Positions 1-11,434 are shown, counted from the first letter of the stretch. The stretch is 64,000 nt of DNA from Saccharina japonica (GCA_008828725.1 MEHQ01000078.1:456567-520566); one strand, 5' to 3'. Numbers and translations: made by a program. Notes: generated by a model from the letters alone, not told the origin.

Positions 1-29
1 ATCATGAAAGAGGGGTCTATCTGATCTCT

Positions 30-1020
30 CTGCGATGTGTGTTGGTGACCAAATTTCTCGCCTTGAAGTTAGCGGCCTCTCCGGATGGGATCTGTACCAT
101 GCGATTATCTTGCACAACATCTCAACATCTCATAACGGCGAACAGAGGATCTAGATGATCTGTATGATCTAGATGATCTAGGTATGATACCGGATACATA
201 TTATCTATATGATCTGTATCGTGATCTGCCCGATGCGACATGCCTCAACTTGAAGTTACCGACCTCTCCGGGTGGGAACTGTGCGATTCGACTCCCCTGC
301 ACACCATAACGCCGAATAGAAAATTGTCAAGATGATCTAGAGCGTGATCTGTCCCGTGTAACACTTCTCACCTTGAAGTTAACGGCTAGTAGAGGAGGAT
401 CTAGATCGCGATCCGATACGACACGCCCCAACTTTAAGTTAGAAGCCCTACGTGTGGGGTCTGTGTGATCTAAATCGTCTAGATGGATCTGGATCTTGGT
501 CCGTCTGATGAAGCACTTCTCACCTTCAAGTTAACGGTCGATACGTAGAGGATTTGTATGATCTACGTCGTATGTTATCTACTGTGGATCGTGATGTGTT
601 GGACGTGACACGCCTCACTTTGAACTTAACGGCCGAGAGAAGAGGATGTGTATTGTCTATATGATCTGTATGATCTATATGATCTGTATGATCTATATGA
701 TCTGTATTGTCTATATGGTCTGTATGATCTATATGATCTGTGTGATCTATATGATGTGTATGATTTGTATTATCTATGTGATCTGTATGTGATCTGTATG
801 TTATGTATGATCTATATGATCTATATGATCTATATGATCTATATCATCCAGATAGTGTTCGGTCGGATGTGACACGCCCCACCTTGCAGTTAACGGGTTA
901 ACGGTCAATATGTTACAGTATCTATATGTATCTATATGATCTATATTATCCAGACGATCTAGATAGTGATCTGTACGATGGGATACGCCTTACCTTGAAG
1001 TTAACGACCCTCCGGGAGTT
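30..1020. repeat. Degenerate satellite with GATCTATAT-type runs
   Basis: A block of about eight diverged units, each carrying the landmark CACCTTGAAGTTAACGG followed by runs of GATCTAGAT, GATCTGTAT or GATCTATAT. The purest run is at about 650-850. The open frame across that run is only Tyr/Leu/Asp codon repetition and is not a gene. Confidence 0.8.
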
Positions 1021-1612
1021 GAGTGGCTGAACGAATCCGCTCGAGCCTCCTTGGCGGACGTTCTCGCGCAAACGTCATCCAAGTTGAGGGCTAGCTTAGA
1101 GGCACGGTGTGACGCCGGCTGGCGGAAGGGGGACAACACAAGAACCATCACTCGATCAGCAGTCACATTTTCGTTGTTGTGAAACGCGACCATCCTAGTT
1201 TTTGCTTGCTTTACTTCGGTTTGGTTTGGTCAGGTGGGATTGGCAAGTCTTCATTCAGTAAGTACCACTGGGGTATCTAATTTTGGCATGACAATTATTT
1301 CCTTGCTCCATCGGTGTCGCTTGCGATGTATTGCTACACACTGGTACTACTCCTTACCGCTTACCACAATCGCTATTGGCACTGTACACCGCTCGTGGGC
1401 ATCAAAGGGGCCACTACTAATGCGACGGGGGGGCATAGTGATTCCTAGTAACCTCAGCCAAATATGGCGCATAAAACATTAAGGGATAAATGGGTTTTCG
1501 GGTTATCGTGGGTTCTGATTAATCTTCTTACCACATATGCCCACCCTGGAATAGTTGCCGTACGGATAGCTCCTTGTACGTAGCACGGCCGCTTTCCACA
1601 AAATGAAAAACA
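1021..1612. other. No gene seen; possible MITE fragment
   Basis: I see no coding signal. A C/G-rich stretch at about 1425-1545 shares words (CATAGTGATTCCTAGTAA, CCAAATATGG, GTGGGTTCTGATTA) with the palindromic TACGG-type element found at 26.7, 38.6, 45.9 and 60.2 kb, and may be a decayed copy. Confidence 0.35.
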
Positions 1613-2218
1613 TCACACAAACACACGCACGCCGCATTCATGTTCACGCATCTCATCATACCGAACCTTCGATGATCCTGAAACCCTCTTCTCGCTCAAA
1701 CGCGCGACATCTCCCGCTGCCTTCGCCGGTACCACCGCAGAAACGCCTGCACCCCCGTGCTCCGCCCCGCCCCCCGCCCCCGCCACACCGCCCCCAGCCC
1801 CACCAAGCCCAGCCCCGGCAAGGTTAAGAGGCTTGGACGCTCTCCCCCCTCGATCGTCGCTCATCCGCCCGGGCCTAACCAGCCTAGACCCTCTAGTGCT
1901 TCGTTGGGTGTTACCGCCTCCCTTAAGTCCACCGATGGCAGAAGCAGCGGTAGCGGCGGCGGTAGCGGGGGCAGTGGTGGTGGTGGCGGCTGTGGTAGCG
2001 GTAGCGATAGTGGTAGTAGTAGTGGTGGTGGTGGTGGTGGTAGCAGCAGCACCGGAGCGGCTGGAATGGGACGCGTTGCGGTCTCGATGGTGTGGTCCGG
2101 ACGGCTGTGGCGGCGGCCCTCCTCCTCCTCCTCCTCCTCCTTCTCCTGAGTCTCCGTCGCCGCAAGAGCTGGAATCTAATCGTCGGGAGCGCCGCGAGTG
2201 GTTTTCTATAGCCCGAAG
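1613..2218 (-). CDS. Last exon of a minus-strand gene, low-complexity C-terminus
   Basis: Read on the minus strand, this frame encodes 201 residues and a stop. The order is a short Arg/Ser stretch, a Gly run with Pro-Pro-Pro, a His/Arg/Ser patch, a Thr/Ala run of about 40 residues, a Gly/Ala segment, and a less repetitive charged end (around KAAGDVARLSEKRVSGSSK). Upstream lies a long C/T tract, and the first AG after it is at 2220-2219, giving a phase-0 exon start at 2218. That matches the phase-0 donor of the exon at 3493-3283, so I join the two. A second possible acceptor at 2207-2206 would not match that phase. I do not recognise the family. Long antisense frames here are poly-Val or poly-Gly shadows of the same repeats. 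Confidence 0.5.
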   Translation of the reverse strand, partial: LRAIENHSRRSRRLDSSSCGDGDSGEGGGGGGGGPPPQPSGPHHRDRNASHSSRSGAAATTTTTTTTTTTIATATTAATTTTAPATAAATAASAIGGLKGGGNTQRSTRGSRLVRPGRMSDDRGGRASKPLNLAGAGLGGAGGGVAGAGGGAEHGGAGVSAVVPAKAAGDVARLSEKRVSGSSKVRYDEMREHECGVRVFV

Positions 2219-2259
2219 CTTTTTCGTTTTCGGCGGGATTTGAGAGGAGGCGATTTGGG

Positions 2260-2370
2260 GCCGGAGGGGGGAGGGGGGGTAGATGGGGGGGGGGTGTACT
2301 TCATTTTCATGCATGGCCGTAGTTCGTATGACCATAGACCCTCGCATCCCTACAATGCCGGGACGGTAGG
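2260..2370 (-). repeat. Poly-C-ending dispersed repeat, sense to gene 1
   Basis: On the minus strand this carries the family core (CATTGTAGGGATGCGAGGG, then CTATGGTCATACGA, then CATGCATGAAAATGAAGTAC) and ends in a C run (2284-2294). It lies about 70-80 nt upstream of the acceptor of the last exon of the minus-strand gene. Confidence 0.8.
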
Positions 2371-2389
2371 TGGGGGGGGGGGGTAAGAT

Positions 2390-2530
2390 TTGAGGAGAGG
2401 TAAATAACATAGAGACGGGGGGGGGGGGGAGCGTAAGGGGGGGGGGGGGGTACTCATGTCGGCACGGCCATGCTCGTAGGTCCAGAGTGGGGGGGGGTAG
2501 AACGGCAAGGGGGGGGTGGGTTGGTAGAAG
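2390..2530 (-). repeat. G/C-run block with a second degenerate poly-C repeat
   Basis: Several runs of 7-14 G on the plus strand. On the minus strand, around 2440-2500, a decayed copy of the poly-C-ending repeat can be read (GACATGAGTACCCC), of the subtype not usually found next to acceptors. Confidence 0.6.
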
Positions 2531-2774
2531 GGGGTGGGTGCGCAAGGGAATAATAATGTATTGGGTTTTATGCCGTCGGAGAGTACACACTACTGGGCAG
2601 GGTTTCGATGACAAGTACCCCCCCTCCCCTTCCCACAATATATATGAATTATGTTTTAAAGCCACGCTTTATTAACGAAATCATGCCGATACCTAAGGGT
2701 GCCAATTGATCGAGCTGCAGAGCACATTATTCTATCAAATGGTTGTGACGACATTCACGCTTTTCGTGACAGGA

Positions 2775-3144
2775 AGGTAAAAGCGACGACAACACAAACT
2801 TCCACGCTCGACTTGAGGTCGCTCTCCGAGCCCGAAGTAACAGGCGACGCCAAAAATAAACTAACTTGCTCTCAATTCACCTTCGTCTACGCTCGACTTG
2901 AAGTCGCCCTCCGACCCGGAAACAAAGCAGGACGCCAAAAACAAACGAAACTACTCTCAAATCACCTCGTGTGTGTTGGTTGATCTACAGCAGAAAAAAA
3001 AGTGACAACGGAAACAAAACAAGAGCCGCTCCCACCTCATCTTGTGCGGGTTCAACACGAAAAACATAATACTCAACGAAATACTCCCAGCTCACCTTTG
3101 TGAGAGTTTAACAAACAACAACACCAATAACAACAACAACAATG

Positions 3145-3178
<34 letters not shown>

Positions 3179-3260
3179 CCAGCTTCCAACAGCTTCCAAC
3201 GCACACTGTGCGGGTTGAGCTGGGTGGAAAGATGAAAAAGCGACAACAAAACCCAAATTC
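2775..3260. repeat. Degenerate direct repeats and an (AAC)n microsatellite
   Basis: A unit of about 105 bp (landmark CGCTCGACTTGAAGTCGCC) occurs twice at 2775-2985. The related word CTCACCTTNGTGNGGGTT recurs to about 3110. An (AAC)n run fills about 3113-3180. All of this lies in the intron between the two exons of gene 1. Minus-strand poly-Leu coding here is the microsatellite. Confidence 0.6.
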
Positions 3261-3282
3261 AAAGCACACTCCCTTCTCACCT

Positions 3283-3493
3283 TGCTCTCAAGAACCTTGA
3301 CCCGATCAACCCCCCTGGCGATACTATCTCTTCTGTCACCCCCACCGCAGCCACCGCCTCCTTCGGAGCCATCACTGTAACCGCTGCCCTCTCCAAAAAG
3401 CCGGGATTTTCTTGGGCCGGTCGCCCAGCCGGGAGGGTTGGCGCCCTTAAGGGTGGACGGCTTGTCTTTTTCGTCAACCTTTGTTGCGAACTC
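3283..3493 (-). CDS. Penultimate exon of the minus-strand gene
   Basis: Between a good acceptor (long C/T tract, then GGCCAG, exon from 3493) and a good donor (GCAAG followed by GTGAGAAGG, exon end 3283) the minus strand has an open frame of 70 codons. It reads from EFATKVDEKDKPS through a Pro/Gly/Arg segment and a Gly run to RGVDRVKVLESK. It starts and ends in phase 0, which fits the exon at 2218-1613. A poly-C-ending repeat lies directly upstream and supplies the pyrimidine tract. A second frame is also open across the block. The more charged, balanced composition and the phase agreement favour the frame given. Earlier exons were not found, and the family is not recognised. Confidence 0.5.
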
Positions 3494-3540
3494 CTGGCCG
3501 GTATGACGACCGTCACAAAAAGGCACGAGGGAGGGGAACA

Positions 3541-3775
3541 GGGTTGGGGGGTATGATCAGGTCATGTTATGCATCTCATCGTATATGACAGTCGTAAGAC
3601 CAACGACTCTCGCATTCCTGCAGTGCCGGGGCGGAGTACGTTGGGTTTTCACCGACCAGGCCGACATTGCTTTCCTTTATATCAAGCGCGAAGTGCGGTG
3701 AGGTATTCGGTGAGTCTCATATACAGGGCGAGCTGCATCCATGTAAGGACCGCTTGTGAGGCGGACGTAGGGTTT
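3541..3775 (-). repeat. Long-form poly-C-ending repeat, sense to gene 1
   Basis: An almost full-length minus-strand copy. It runs from CCGCCTCACAAGCGG, through the GATGCAGCTC and CCTGGTCGGTGAAAACCC landmarks and a diverged core, to a short C run at 3551-3545. The downstream pyrimidines (to about 3520) lead into the acceptor at 3494. Confidence 0.7.
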
Positions 3776-4014
3776 CGGGGGGGGAGGTACCCAAGCGCGT
3801 CTTTTTTCTTGAGCTGCTACGCACAGCAGCATGCTGTGTTCTGGTCGTATATATGTACCTTGGATGTTACCGAACGTTCTGCATCTCGATTGGGGTACCG
3901 CACTTTATTCGGCAGTCGATGTTTGTCTTCTAAAAACACCTCGTCGTTCCAGGCTGATTTTTCTTGGAAGTTTCTTCGGTTTGGGTAGGTATTTGTCAGG
4001 GCTGCTCATGGGTC

Positions 4015-4160
4015 AGGCCAAACCTCGTGGGGCGGGCCAGGTCGGGTCAGGGTGACCTGGCCCGACCCCCCGTGAGAGTTTGAAAAGTTCCAGACCCGAT
4101 CCGACCCGACCCGACCCGACCCGACTCGACCCGTGAGATTTTCATCGTGGGCTTGTCTAA
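4015..4160. repeat. (CCGAC)n pentanucleotide satellite, small block
   Basis: Runs of CCGAC/ACCCG units joined by the spacer GTGAGATTTTNAAAA. It is the same family as the larger blocks at 11.44-12.53 kb. The ends carry CAGGGCTG- and AACCCTG-like words but no target duplication, so I do not call a transposon. Confidence 0.7.
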
Positions 4161-4791
4161 CCCTGAAACTATTATAGCAGTATGAGCAATATTCCCTGGT
4201 ATTGATTGCGTTTGCCATGCAAATAATGTGCAGCACAATATTCAACTTTGATCACTTATTAACACCCCAAGCAATAAAAAGAAACACAAAGACATATTTT
4301 ATTGTACATTATTATTCCGAACGAACGCATGTTTTCTCATTTTTGACGCAGTCAAAATAAATAGGGACCCCTTTCGATTTTCCTGGAGCGTCCATCGTAC
4401 ACTCTCCGGCCACCTACACGAGACAAGTTGACTGACGACTGACGACAGTTACGTATTATGTTCTTGCTACACGAGCCCCTGTTAATGGCGGTGGTTGACA
4501 ACCTCATACATTTTAGCAATGTTGTGAGCTTCAGCGTCATAATCACGAACATCCCCGAAACGAAGAAAACCAAGAGAGAGAGAGAAAAAAAACAAAAACG
4601 AAACCTATGTTGCACGATTTTAACGCCGTTCCGCACCTATCCCCGGCCAAACGTCCCATCTACTCCACCTTCTGACTCCCTGCTCCGCCCTTCCCTCTAT
4701 AAGTAGTACTTCGTATATATCATGTTTGTCATTGTATAACGTGCGGGATGAGGACCAACGTCGACCACTCACAAAAAACGCGTTTAAAGGG
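4160..4791. other. Intergenic, nothing recognised
   Basis: No exon-like frame with splice signals and no repeat family that I can delimit. Confidence 0.4.
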
Positions 4792-5310
4792 TAGGGCTGT
4801 AAAGTTGAGTTGGCTGGCGAGAAGTAAGCCATCGACTCATTTTTGGGTTGACTAAGTTTTACCGCTTGTTTGTTGCTGTAGATGGCCGAGTCCTGCGTCG
4901 TTGTATCTGACTGGCTCGTTTGTACGAGCCCGACGCGTGGTTTTCGCTGATACCGACTACCGACTAAGTTGGTTGGTTGGTATACTTTGCCGCGCAACTA
5001 CGTAGTAACTACTGCTGCTGTTGCTTACTTCCCCCACCCAACTAATGACTACGAACACTATTATTAGTTGGCTTATTTCGGTACCCAACTAACAACGACG
5101 AACTGATAGTTGGCTTATTTAGGTACCCAACTAAAAACGACGATCACTAGTTGGCTTATTTCGGTACTCAACTAAAAACGACGAACACTAGTTGGCTTAT
5201 CTCGATACCCAACTAATGACTTAAAGTTGGCTTACGTTTGCCACCCACCCAATAACTACTGTAGCCGCCAGCGTGAAGTGAGGCCGACGCATGTCTTACG
5301 CACAGCCCTA
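4792..5310. mobile_element. hAT-like non-autonomous element, degenerate
   Basis: The ends are TAGGGCTGTAAAG (left) and the inverse of TAGGGCTGTGCGTAAG (right). Inside, the word AGTTGGCTTATTTCGGTACC is repeated four to five times (about 5060-5240, unit near 45 bp), a subterminal-repeat pattern also seen in the element at 54.4 kb. No 8-bp target duplication is visible, so the borders are tentative. No transposase. Confidence 0.5.
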
Positions 5311-5544
5311 TATAGCAGGAATAATAACAAAACCAAGGAAAATAGCGTATACACAAGGTGTGTTGCTTTGTTTTGTAGCACGCACCAACGAATCCACACT
5401 CCACCCACCGCGTTTGTCCTCGCGAAATGTTCAGGCCTACTTGCCGCCCACAGCCCGATCTCGAGGGCTCCCTTCATTGGCCGCTGAGTGGCCAGTCGCA
5501 AGCTCCTCCCCGCCTTTACCGACTTTACCTGTCACAAGATGAGA

Positions 5545-6055
5545 CACATAAGTACATTCCATAAGGTAGTGTGGTAACATTCCATACCGTAATAACTTCC
5601 CATAAGGTACTCAAATATCATAAGGAAAGAAGTTCCCGTAATATCATAACATCCCATAACGTACATGGCAGCATGCCATAAGGTAATAGCTTTGCATAAG
5701 CTGACATCCCATATAGACGTAATAAGATCAAATATCGTAGTAGCATCCCAAAACGTAAGACCATCCCATAATGTACCAGGAACGTGATAACATCCGATAA
5801 CGTATGCCATCACATAAGATAACATAATGCCATAAGGCAAGAACACCCCACTACGTAATTTAGCACCCGAATGTGAAGCAACATCCGACAACGTAATAAC
5901 AACCCCCATAAACGTACAAGTGATAACCTCACATATGGTAATAACAGATAAGATAATAACATCCCATAAGGAAGATCCTCTCACAACATAAGAACATGCC
6001 AGCAGGAGACAACATCCCGCAACGTAAGAACACCCCACAACGTAGCAACATCGTG
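5545..6055. repeat. Degenerate short tandem repeat (CATAAGGTAATAACATCC)
   Basis: Many imperfect copies of a motif near CATCCCATAACGTAATAA at 13-27 bp spacing. The 223-codon minus-strand frame over it is a by-product of the repeat. Confidence 0.75.
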
Positions 6056-6087
6056 CCAAAAAAAAAAAACGCAAGATACTGGCGTAC

Positions 6088-6193
6088 GTTGCACCCCCCC
6101 CCCACACACTCCGTCTCGAAAGGGATGCGTGGTCAATGGTCAAATGACTAAGGCAAGCAACAAATGAGTACGCCCCCCCCCCCCCACGCACAC
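6088..6193 (+). repeat. Short-form poly-C-ending repeat
   Basis: CTCCGTCTCGAAAGGGATG, GTGGTCAATGGTCAAATGAC and GGCAAGCAACAAATGAGTAC, followed by a C run at about 6174-6184. A second C run precedes it. No exon was recognised downstream. Confidence 0.75.
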
Positions 6194-6284
6194 ACAAAGC
6201 CACAACAGCTTTGCCAAAAATAATCCTGATATTGACTCTCGATTAATGGCTAACAACAATAGTACAGTAGTATGTGCCAGCGGG

Positions 6285-7070
6285 AAAAACCGACGCTATA
6301 GCGGCAATCGGCGCTACCCTGGATTGGGGAATATATAGGTTTTAGTATGGAAAACTGTGCCAAGTGATTTCACCGGCGCTATAGCGGGCAACCGGCGCTA
6401 GAGAGGGACCGCTACTGTACCGACATACAGTTTGATTGATAAAAATACCGGTACTTCACTCTTACAACCAGTGGAGCATCACAGCATCAATCATCAGAAA
6501 ACAGTGCCGATGTAAAAGCTTGGTAATGATGTCTGCAGGGAGATGAGCATATCCAGGGCATTCTATCGCATGTTTCTCAAGAACGGTACTCGTAGGAGGA
6601 CTGATTATGTCTCACCAAGTTGTTGCCTTGCCTGACCCTCTCGGTCAGCGTTGCGTGCGCGGGCAAGTTGTCATGGCGGCCACCCCCCGCGCGTCGCAGC
6701 CAGACCTGCGACTTATCGCTCTCCGCGGCATCCGCCCCCCCCCCTCCCGCCGACGACCCATCCCCTTCCGTTTCAGGCGTCTGCTACGAGTACGACGTAC
6801 AGGTTTTCGTTTGGAGAAAGCTGGAGTTAGGGCTGCGATTACGATCACGTCACATTTTCAATGTTTGCCGAACTTTCCACAAATTGGACAGGTATAACAC
6901 GATCTACACACAACTCTGTTGCATGCCTATCGTGCACCAAGAAGCCGCTGTACGTACTTGTCATACGCCACTATTTTCATTCTACAACTACGCCAGGAGG
7001 CTGCTGTACGTAATGTTTACACTGCTGCTTTGTGGCTATACCAAGAACCTGCTGCATGCTGTACGTATTG
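6285..7070. other. Intergenic; small CCGGCGCTATAGCGG repeat
   Basis: The palindromic word GGCGCTATAGCGG occurs near 6290 and 6375 with related half-words around it. Open frames at 6600-7126 lack splice or domain support, and I do not call them genes. Confidence 0.4.
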
Positions 7071-7077
7071 CTACATA

Positions 7078-7155
7078 CTACTCTGTCCAGAAATATAAGC
7101 ACCGTTTGTACATTCATATTCGATAAAAAGGTGCTTATATTTATGGACAGAGTGG
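7078..7155. mobile_element. Stowaway/mariner-like mini-MITE, copy 1
   Basis: A 78-bp near-perfect inverted repeat. The left arm reads CTACTCTGTCC then AGAAATATAAGCACC. The right arm is the inverse of CCACTCTGTCC then ATAAATATAAGCACC. The dinucleotide TA flanks both ends. TIRs of this kind plus a TA target duplication are typical of Tc1/mariner (Stowaway) MITEs. It is much shorter than plant Stowaways. Confidence 0.8.
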
Positions 7156-7170
7156 TATACACTACAGTCG

Positions 7171-7339
7171 TACGCGACAGATGTTAAGAATCTGAAAATT
7201 AAGAATTTGAGACTGAGATTTTGGGGGGAAAAAACAAGAATGCGACTTATTTGTACTGAAAACAGCGTGGAACACACCCAGTCCTACGTAAGAATTCCAG
7301 TCTGGCCAAAAATAAGAGATTCTCAACATCTGTCGCGTA
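7171..7339. mobile_element. 169-bp inverted-repeat element (TACGCGACAGATGTT ends)
   Basis: Terminal inverted repeats of about 23 bp, TACGCGACAGATGTT followed by NAGAATCT, bound an AT-rich interior. It starts 15 bp after the mini-MITE. No coding capacity. The superfamily is not assigned. Confidence 0.75.
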
Positions 7340-7696
7340 CTACGGTTGTACCGTAAATAAACTACTGTTGCTGTGCTCACCGCCAACGCTTGAGCGGCCG
7401 AGGCCCTGTTGGCTCTCCTGCTCTGCTTGTCTGCTGAGAGTTGGTTTGCCTTCAGCCGATGGACCTTCACGCACACATGATACAGACAGCGATACAGCAG
7501 CAATCGTTATAGCAGTAGGACAGTACGAGCAGTACAGTAGTACAGTAGTACAGTAGTGAGAGGGAGTGAAAACAGTATTCACATATTCACACGCCTTCGT
7601 ATAGGCGGTGGTGTTGGTGGTTGGTGTTAAAACCGACACTATCACTAACGGGCACTACTCGTAAACATCTCTCATTTCCCCCCCTCTTGTCAATAC

Positions 7697-7864
7697 TAGG
7701 ACACCTGATACGAAACAGGAAGTCTGGTCCAGGCTGGATTTCTTGTTTTAGAGAGGGTGCTTTCTACACTGGTTTCAAGATAACGACTCCCGAACTTCTT
7801 ATTTTCCTCTAAATCTCACCCTGGCTTTCTTATAAGCCTGTTTCTTATTAGGTTTCCTGCACTG
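7697..7864. mobile_element. MITE with AGGACANCTNATAAGAAA ends, copy 1
   Basis: An inverted-repeat element of about 168 bp. The left end is AGGACACCTGATACGAAACAG and the right end is the inverse of AGGAAACCTAATAAGAAACAG. The interior (GTCCAGGCTGGATTTCTT and so on) is shared, inverted, with the copy at 42.75 kb. Confidence 0.65.
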
Positions 7865-8317
7865 TACGTACCAGGTATTTGTTTTGCGCGAGGCGACCGC
7901 GGCGCAATATTACATGACAATGTGTGCCGTGCCCTCGACCCAGGCCGTTTGTGGCAAAGCTGAACGGGACAAACAGCACGAAGCACCAGCAGTACCAGGT
8001 GAAGGCTAGGAGTACAGCAGTACGTACACCGTGTTGTGACTGAGTAGGCCGGTGGACTATGCTATATAAGGTCATACTTCGTATCATACGAGTGCGGCGT
8101 CGATTCCCTCTACGCGCATGCTATGTACGGTTTGACAGTGCTGTACCAGGTACCAGGTTAATATGATATGTACGCCGGGTCCCGACGACTCTTTTTGCAA
8201 AGCTGCGCCCAGTACTCGGCAGAACAGTACTCGGTAGAACAATACGTACCATACGACGTACAATACGTCGTATGATATGTACGAGTACGTACGGGCCCCG
8301 CGTTTAGCATGCGCATA

Positions 8318-8396
8318 CCATTATGTCCATAAATATAAGGATCGTATATGTGTCATATTGAAAAACAAACGATCATTATATTTACGAACATGATGA
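8318..8396. mobile_element. Stowaway/mariner-like mini-MITE, copy 2
   Basis: 79 bp bounded by TA. The left end is CCATTATGTCCATAAATAT then AAGGATCG. The right end is the inverse of TCATCATGTTCGTAAATAT then AATGATCG. Confidence 0.7.
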
Positions 8397-8469
8397 TACG
8401 TACTGGTAGTTTACTCTGGTCTACGAATAATCAGTACTCGCAGTGTGGCACGTGCATTCCTGGTGGTGA

Positions 8470-9050
8470 GTGCTCTCTCTCTCGATACAGCGTGGCGATA
8501 TCGGCGTCGACAGCCACACACAAACCCTACACTGCTGCAATACATATGCGTACCGAACACTCTACCGAGCGATTGAGCGAGTCGTCACCTCTAGCCCGAG
8601 AACGCTGGTCATGTCGTGGGACGAAAACCCCGCTCCGCCGTCTCCCATGCTGCAACCATTGTCATCATCGCCGCCACCGCCCACACGATGATAAGGAAAC
8701 CCTAGAGATAGGCTCGCCCGCTGGTGATGGTGGTGTCCATGACCGGAGCCGCACCCAGTGCTGCTGCTTCCACCTCCCGCGTCCACCGAGCCGCCGCGGC
8801 TCAGCTGCTGCGAAGAGCACCTCTTCCGCCCGTGTCTGCTGCTCCTGCTGCTCCTGCTGCTGCTGCTGCTGGCATGATATGTTCGACAGACGATCCCTGC
8901 CTCGTTTCGACAGACCACGACGCTCGAGGTGTTGGGCCTCGGTGTCAGGTTTACTCCGCTGTTCAGGATCTGGATGGGCATGCTTGAGCAGTGTGGCTTC
9001 GTACCCCAGGCATGACCCGTAGAACTCTGTTGTTGTGCAAGTACCACTAC
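8470..9050. other. Low-complexity GC-rich block with CTG/CAG runs
   Basis: A (CTG)n stretch at about 8838-8871 lies in a Ser/His/Gly-rich frame on the minus strand and a Pro/Ala-rich frame on the plus strand. It resembles the low-complexity exons elsewhere in this window, but I cannot choose a strand or splice sites. It could be an exon of gene 1 further upstream. Confidence 0.25.
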
Positions 9051-9120
9051 TATATTTGGGCTTGCGTCATGTGTGTGTTGTGTGCTGTGCGCTTTGCCAG
9101 GTCAAACGAAGAAAGTGTTG

Positions 9121-9203
9121 CCACTCTTGGAGGGCGTAAATATAAGGACCTATTTATATCTATATTAATAAACAAAAGGTCCTTATATTTCAGACCAAAT
9201 TGG
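9121..9203. mobile_element. Stowaway/mariner-like mini-MITE, copy 3
   Basis: CCACTCTTGGAGGGCG then TAAATATAAGGACC on the left. The inverse of CCAATTTGGTCTG then AAATATAAGGACC on the right, followed by TA. Confidence 0.7.
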
Positions 9204-9591
9204 TAGGTGTCTGGGGCCGGTCGCCGACGAAGTGATCGATGGAAAAAAAAAAAATGAAACTGTCAAGTGCCATCCGACGGTCTATTCGTGCTCGTAGAAA
9301 AAAACATTTGGACGACTTTTGACTTTTGAGCGACTTTTGACTCCCTGAGAGCCGGTACCGGCAACTGGTACCACAGGGTACAGCTGGAGTGGTCACCGAC
9401 CCTCCTCGCAAAGCAGCAGCACGCAGCTTTTGCAAAGCTGGCTATCCGGTCGCCCAAATCGGTAGTCAGCAGTTCGACGAAAACTCGTACACGCGGTACT
9501 CTCGCACAGCAGTACAGCAGCATTACGTCGTCGGCGTTTCGGCGTCAGAAACAGAAACGCGAGATACGAAACGCATGAAAAAAGCGGAGAG

Positions 9592-10198
9592 ATGAGTGTC
9601 GCCAGTCGCCAGGCTCAGTTCACCCGACCGGAGCGCGATTGGACCAATAGGGGCAATGCGATCTTCTTCGCTGGCCTATCTCCCCGACGGGGAGCTGGGC
9701 GGGAGGCGGGAGAGGGGGGCGTCAGAGTCAAACTGCTGCTTGCCTGCCAACCTGACATCGCTTGCCACCTTCTTCGTGCAAAAACAGTGCAAAGGCCTGC
9801 CATTCGTCGCTGGCAAAGCACGGAGCTGCTTGCCTTTCTTTGCTCGTTTGCCGCCGGGTTTCGAGCTTTGGGCGAGAGGTCTCTTTTCTCGTCTTCTGTG
9901 TTCAGTCTCAGCGGGAGGAGAAGGAGGAGGAAGGAGAGGAGGAGGAGAGGAGGAAGGAGGTGAGCAAACAGAACATCAAGCACGCACGCCTTCACGAGCA
10001 ACAACAAAATACCCAACATGTATACTCGTACGTAGCTTGCTTGGCACCTGGTACGATATAAGGCGGGATGGTGCGCTTGCCTCTGCTAGGAATAGGTGGA
10101 AGAAGAAGGAGCACGGCTGCTACTGCGCCCCGCGCGCGCTACTTTACTGCCGAGCTTTTTCAGGCAATCACGCGCTTTCCCACACCTTCCCCCTCTAG
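9592..10198 (+). other. Unassigned open frame, probably not a gene
   Basis: 200 codons with Arg/Gly/Glu-rich composition over GGA repeats (about 9915-9962). No domain, no strong start context and no clear splice signals. Two other frames are open over the same stretch, which points to composition rather than selection. Confidence 0.15.
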
Positions 10199-10199
10199 T

Positions 10200-11430
10200 T
10201 TGCTCTCGACTCATCCTCCTGTTTGTTGCTGCAAGCCCCACAACGTAGGCTCTAGAAACTGGGACGTACACGTAGTGAATAGCGCGGGCTGCCTGCTGGC
10301 AAGCGGAGGCGGAGCAGCAATTCTCACGATGATAGCGGTACTGCGGTTGCTGTGTTATGATCGCTCGCGCTCCGTCTGCACTACTTCGCTCGCTGGGGTA
10401 TATCAGGTACTTCGTATCTAAAAATGGGGTGTGCGCGCGCAAATATTTCTTCTTTTTCTGTCGTGCCTTATCTCCATGGGCAAAAACAGATCCCAACAGC
10501 CACAACAAACAAACACCAGCAAACAGACCACACACCACCGGACACATGTATACTCGTATCACGATCTACTTATTACCTGGTACCTGGTAAATTTTACTGC
10601 TGTACCTGTATATCATCTACGCGTAGATCGTGTGATATATGCATGTGCTGGCATCAACATGATATACGTACAAAGATCATATAGAAACAACCATCGAACA
10701 AACTGCGTATAGGAGCTGTGTGACATACAGATCCCACCCTCCAACCATGGATGATGATTGATGTACGACAGTACTGTAGACTGTATATACCTGGTAGTAG
10801 ATGGTAGTGCAGAGGGGGTCTACTGCTTGTTGTATGGATGGTAAATCAGGAATCGATCTGCCCCGGAAGATCTAGCTCATGTAATGGGCATCAGGTCTGA
10901 ACTGATCAGATCTGATCTGATCTGATCTGACATGAATATGGACTACAGCCAGTATCATATGCCACCACACAGCACTACGAGTACGAGTATATATATATGT
11001 ATACAAGCCCTCCCTTCGGGATTGTGGTTGACTTGAAATCCCGGGGCGGGTGTCGCGAGCTGAAAAAAAAATACAGCAGCAGGCGTTTGTTCCTACTGTG
11101 TACCAGCTACGTACTGGTACGTAGACGTAGCCACTGGGCAAAAACGAAGAACACAAAAAAACACGTGAAAGCTCGTAAAGGTAAAATAACTTCCAGGCGA
11201 GTAATATCGAGCACAGCCCAAACGACTAGGTAGTTAGGTCTATTCCACGAGCGACCTCCAACCACCGTTCATTATACTGCTGCGCCGGCGCCGCTGTGCC
11301 TTTCACACGTTCGCAAAACATAATTTCGACAGTGGGAGTCCCCTCCAACACCTGAAACCCTGGTCCTCCGCTATACCAGGTAGGGCTAAAGCATGTCGGT
11401 ATACACATACCATGTTGGTCGTGAATTTAA
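10200..11430. other. Intergenic, rich in GTAC and CAGGTA words
   Basis: No gene recognised. The palindromic words TACCTGGTACC and GTACGTAC are frequent here and across the window. A short (ATCTG)n run lies at about 10,908-10,930. Confidence 0.4.
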
Positions 11431-11434
11431 GGGG

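Noticed and set aside
1833-2243. Plus-strand poly-Val/Ala and poly-Gly frames
   Set aside because: They are antisense to a better-supported minus-strand exon and consist of trinucleotide repeats.
5532-6203. 223-codon minus-strand frame
   Set aside because: It coincides with a degenerate short tandem repeat and a poly-C-ending repeat and has no domain.
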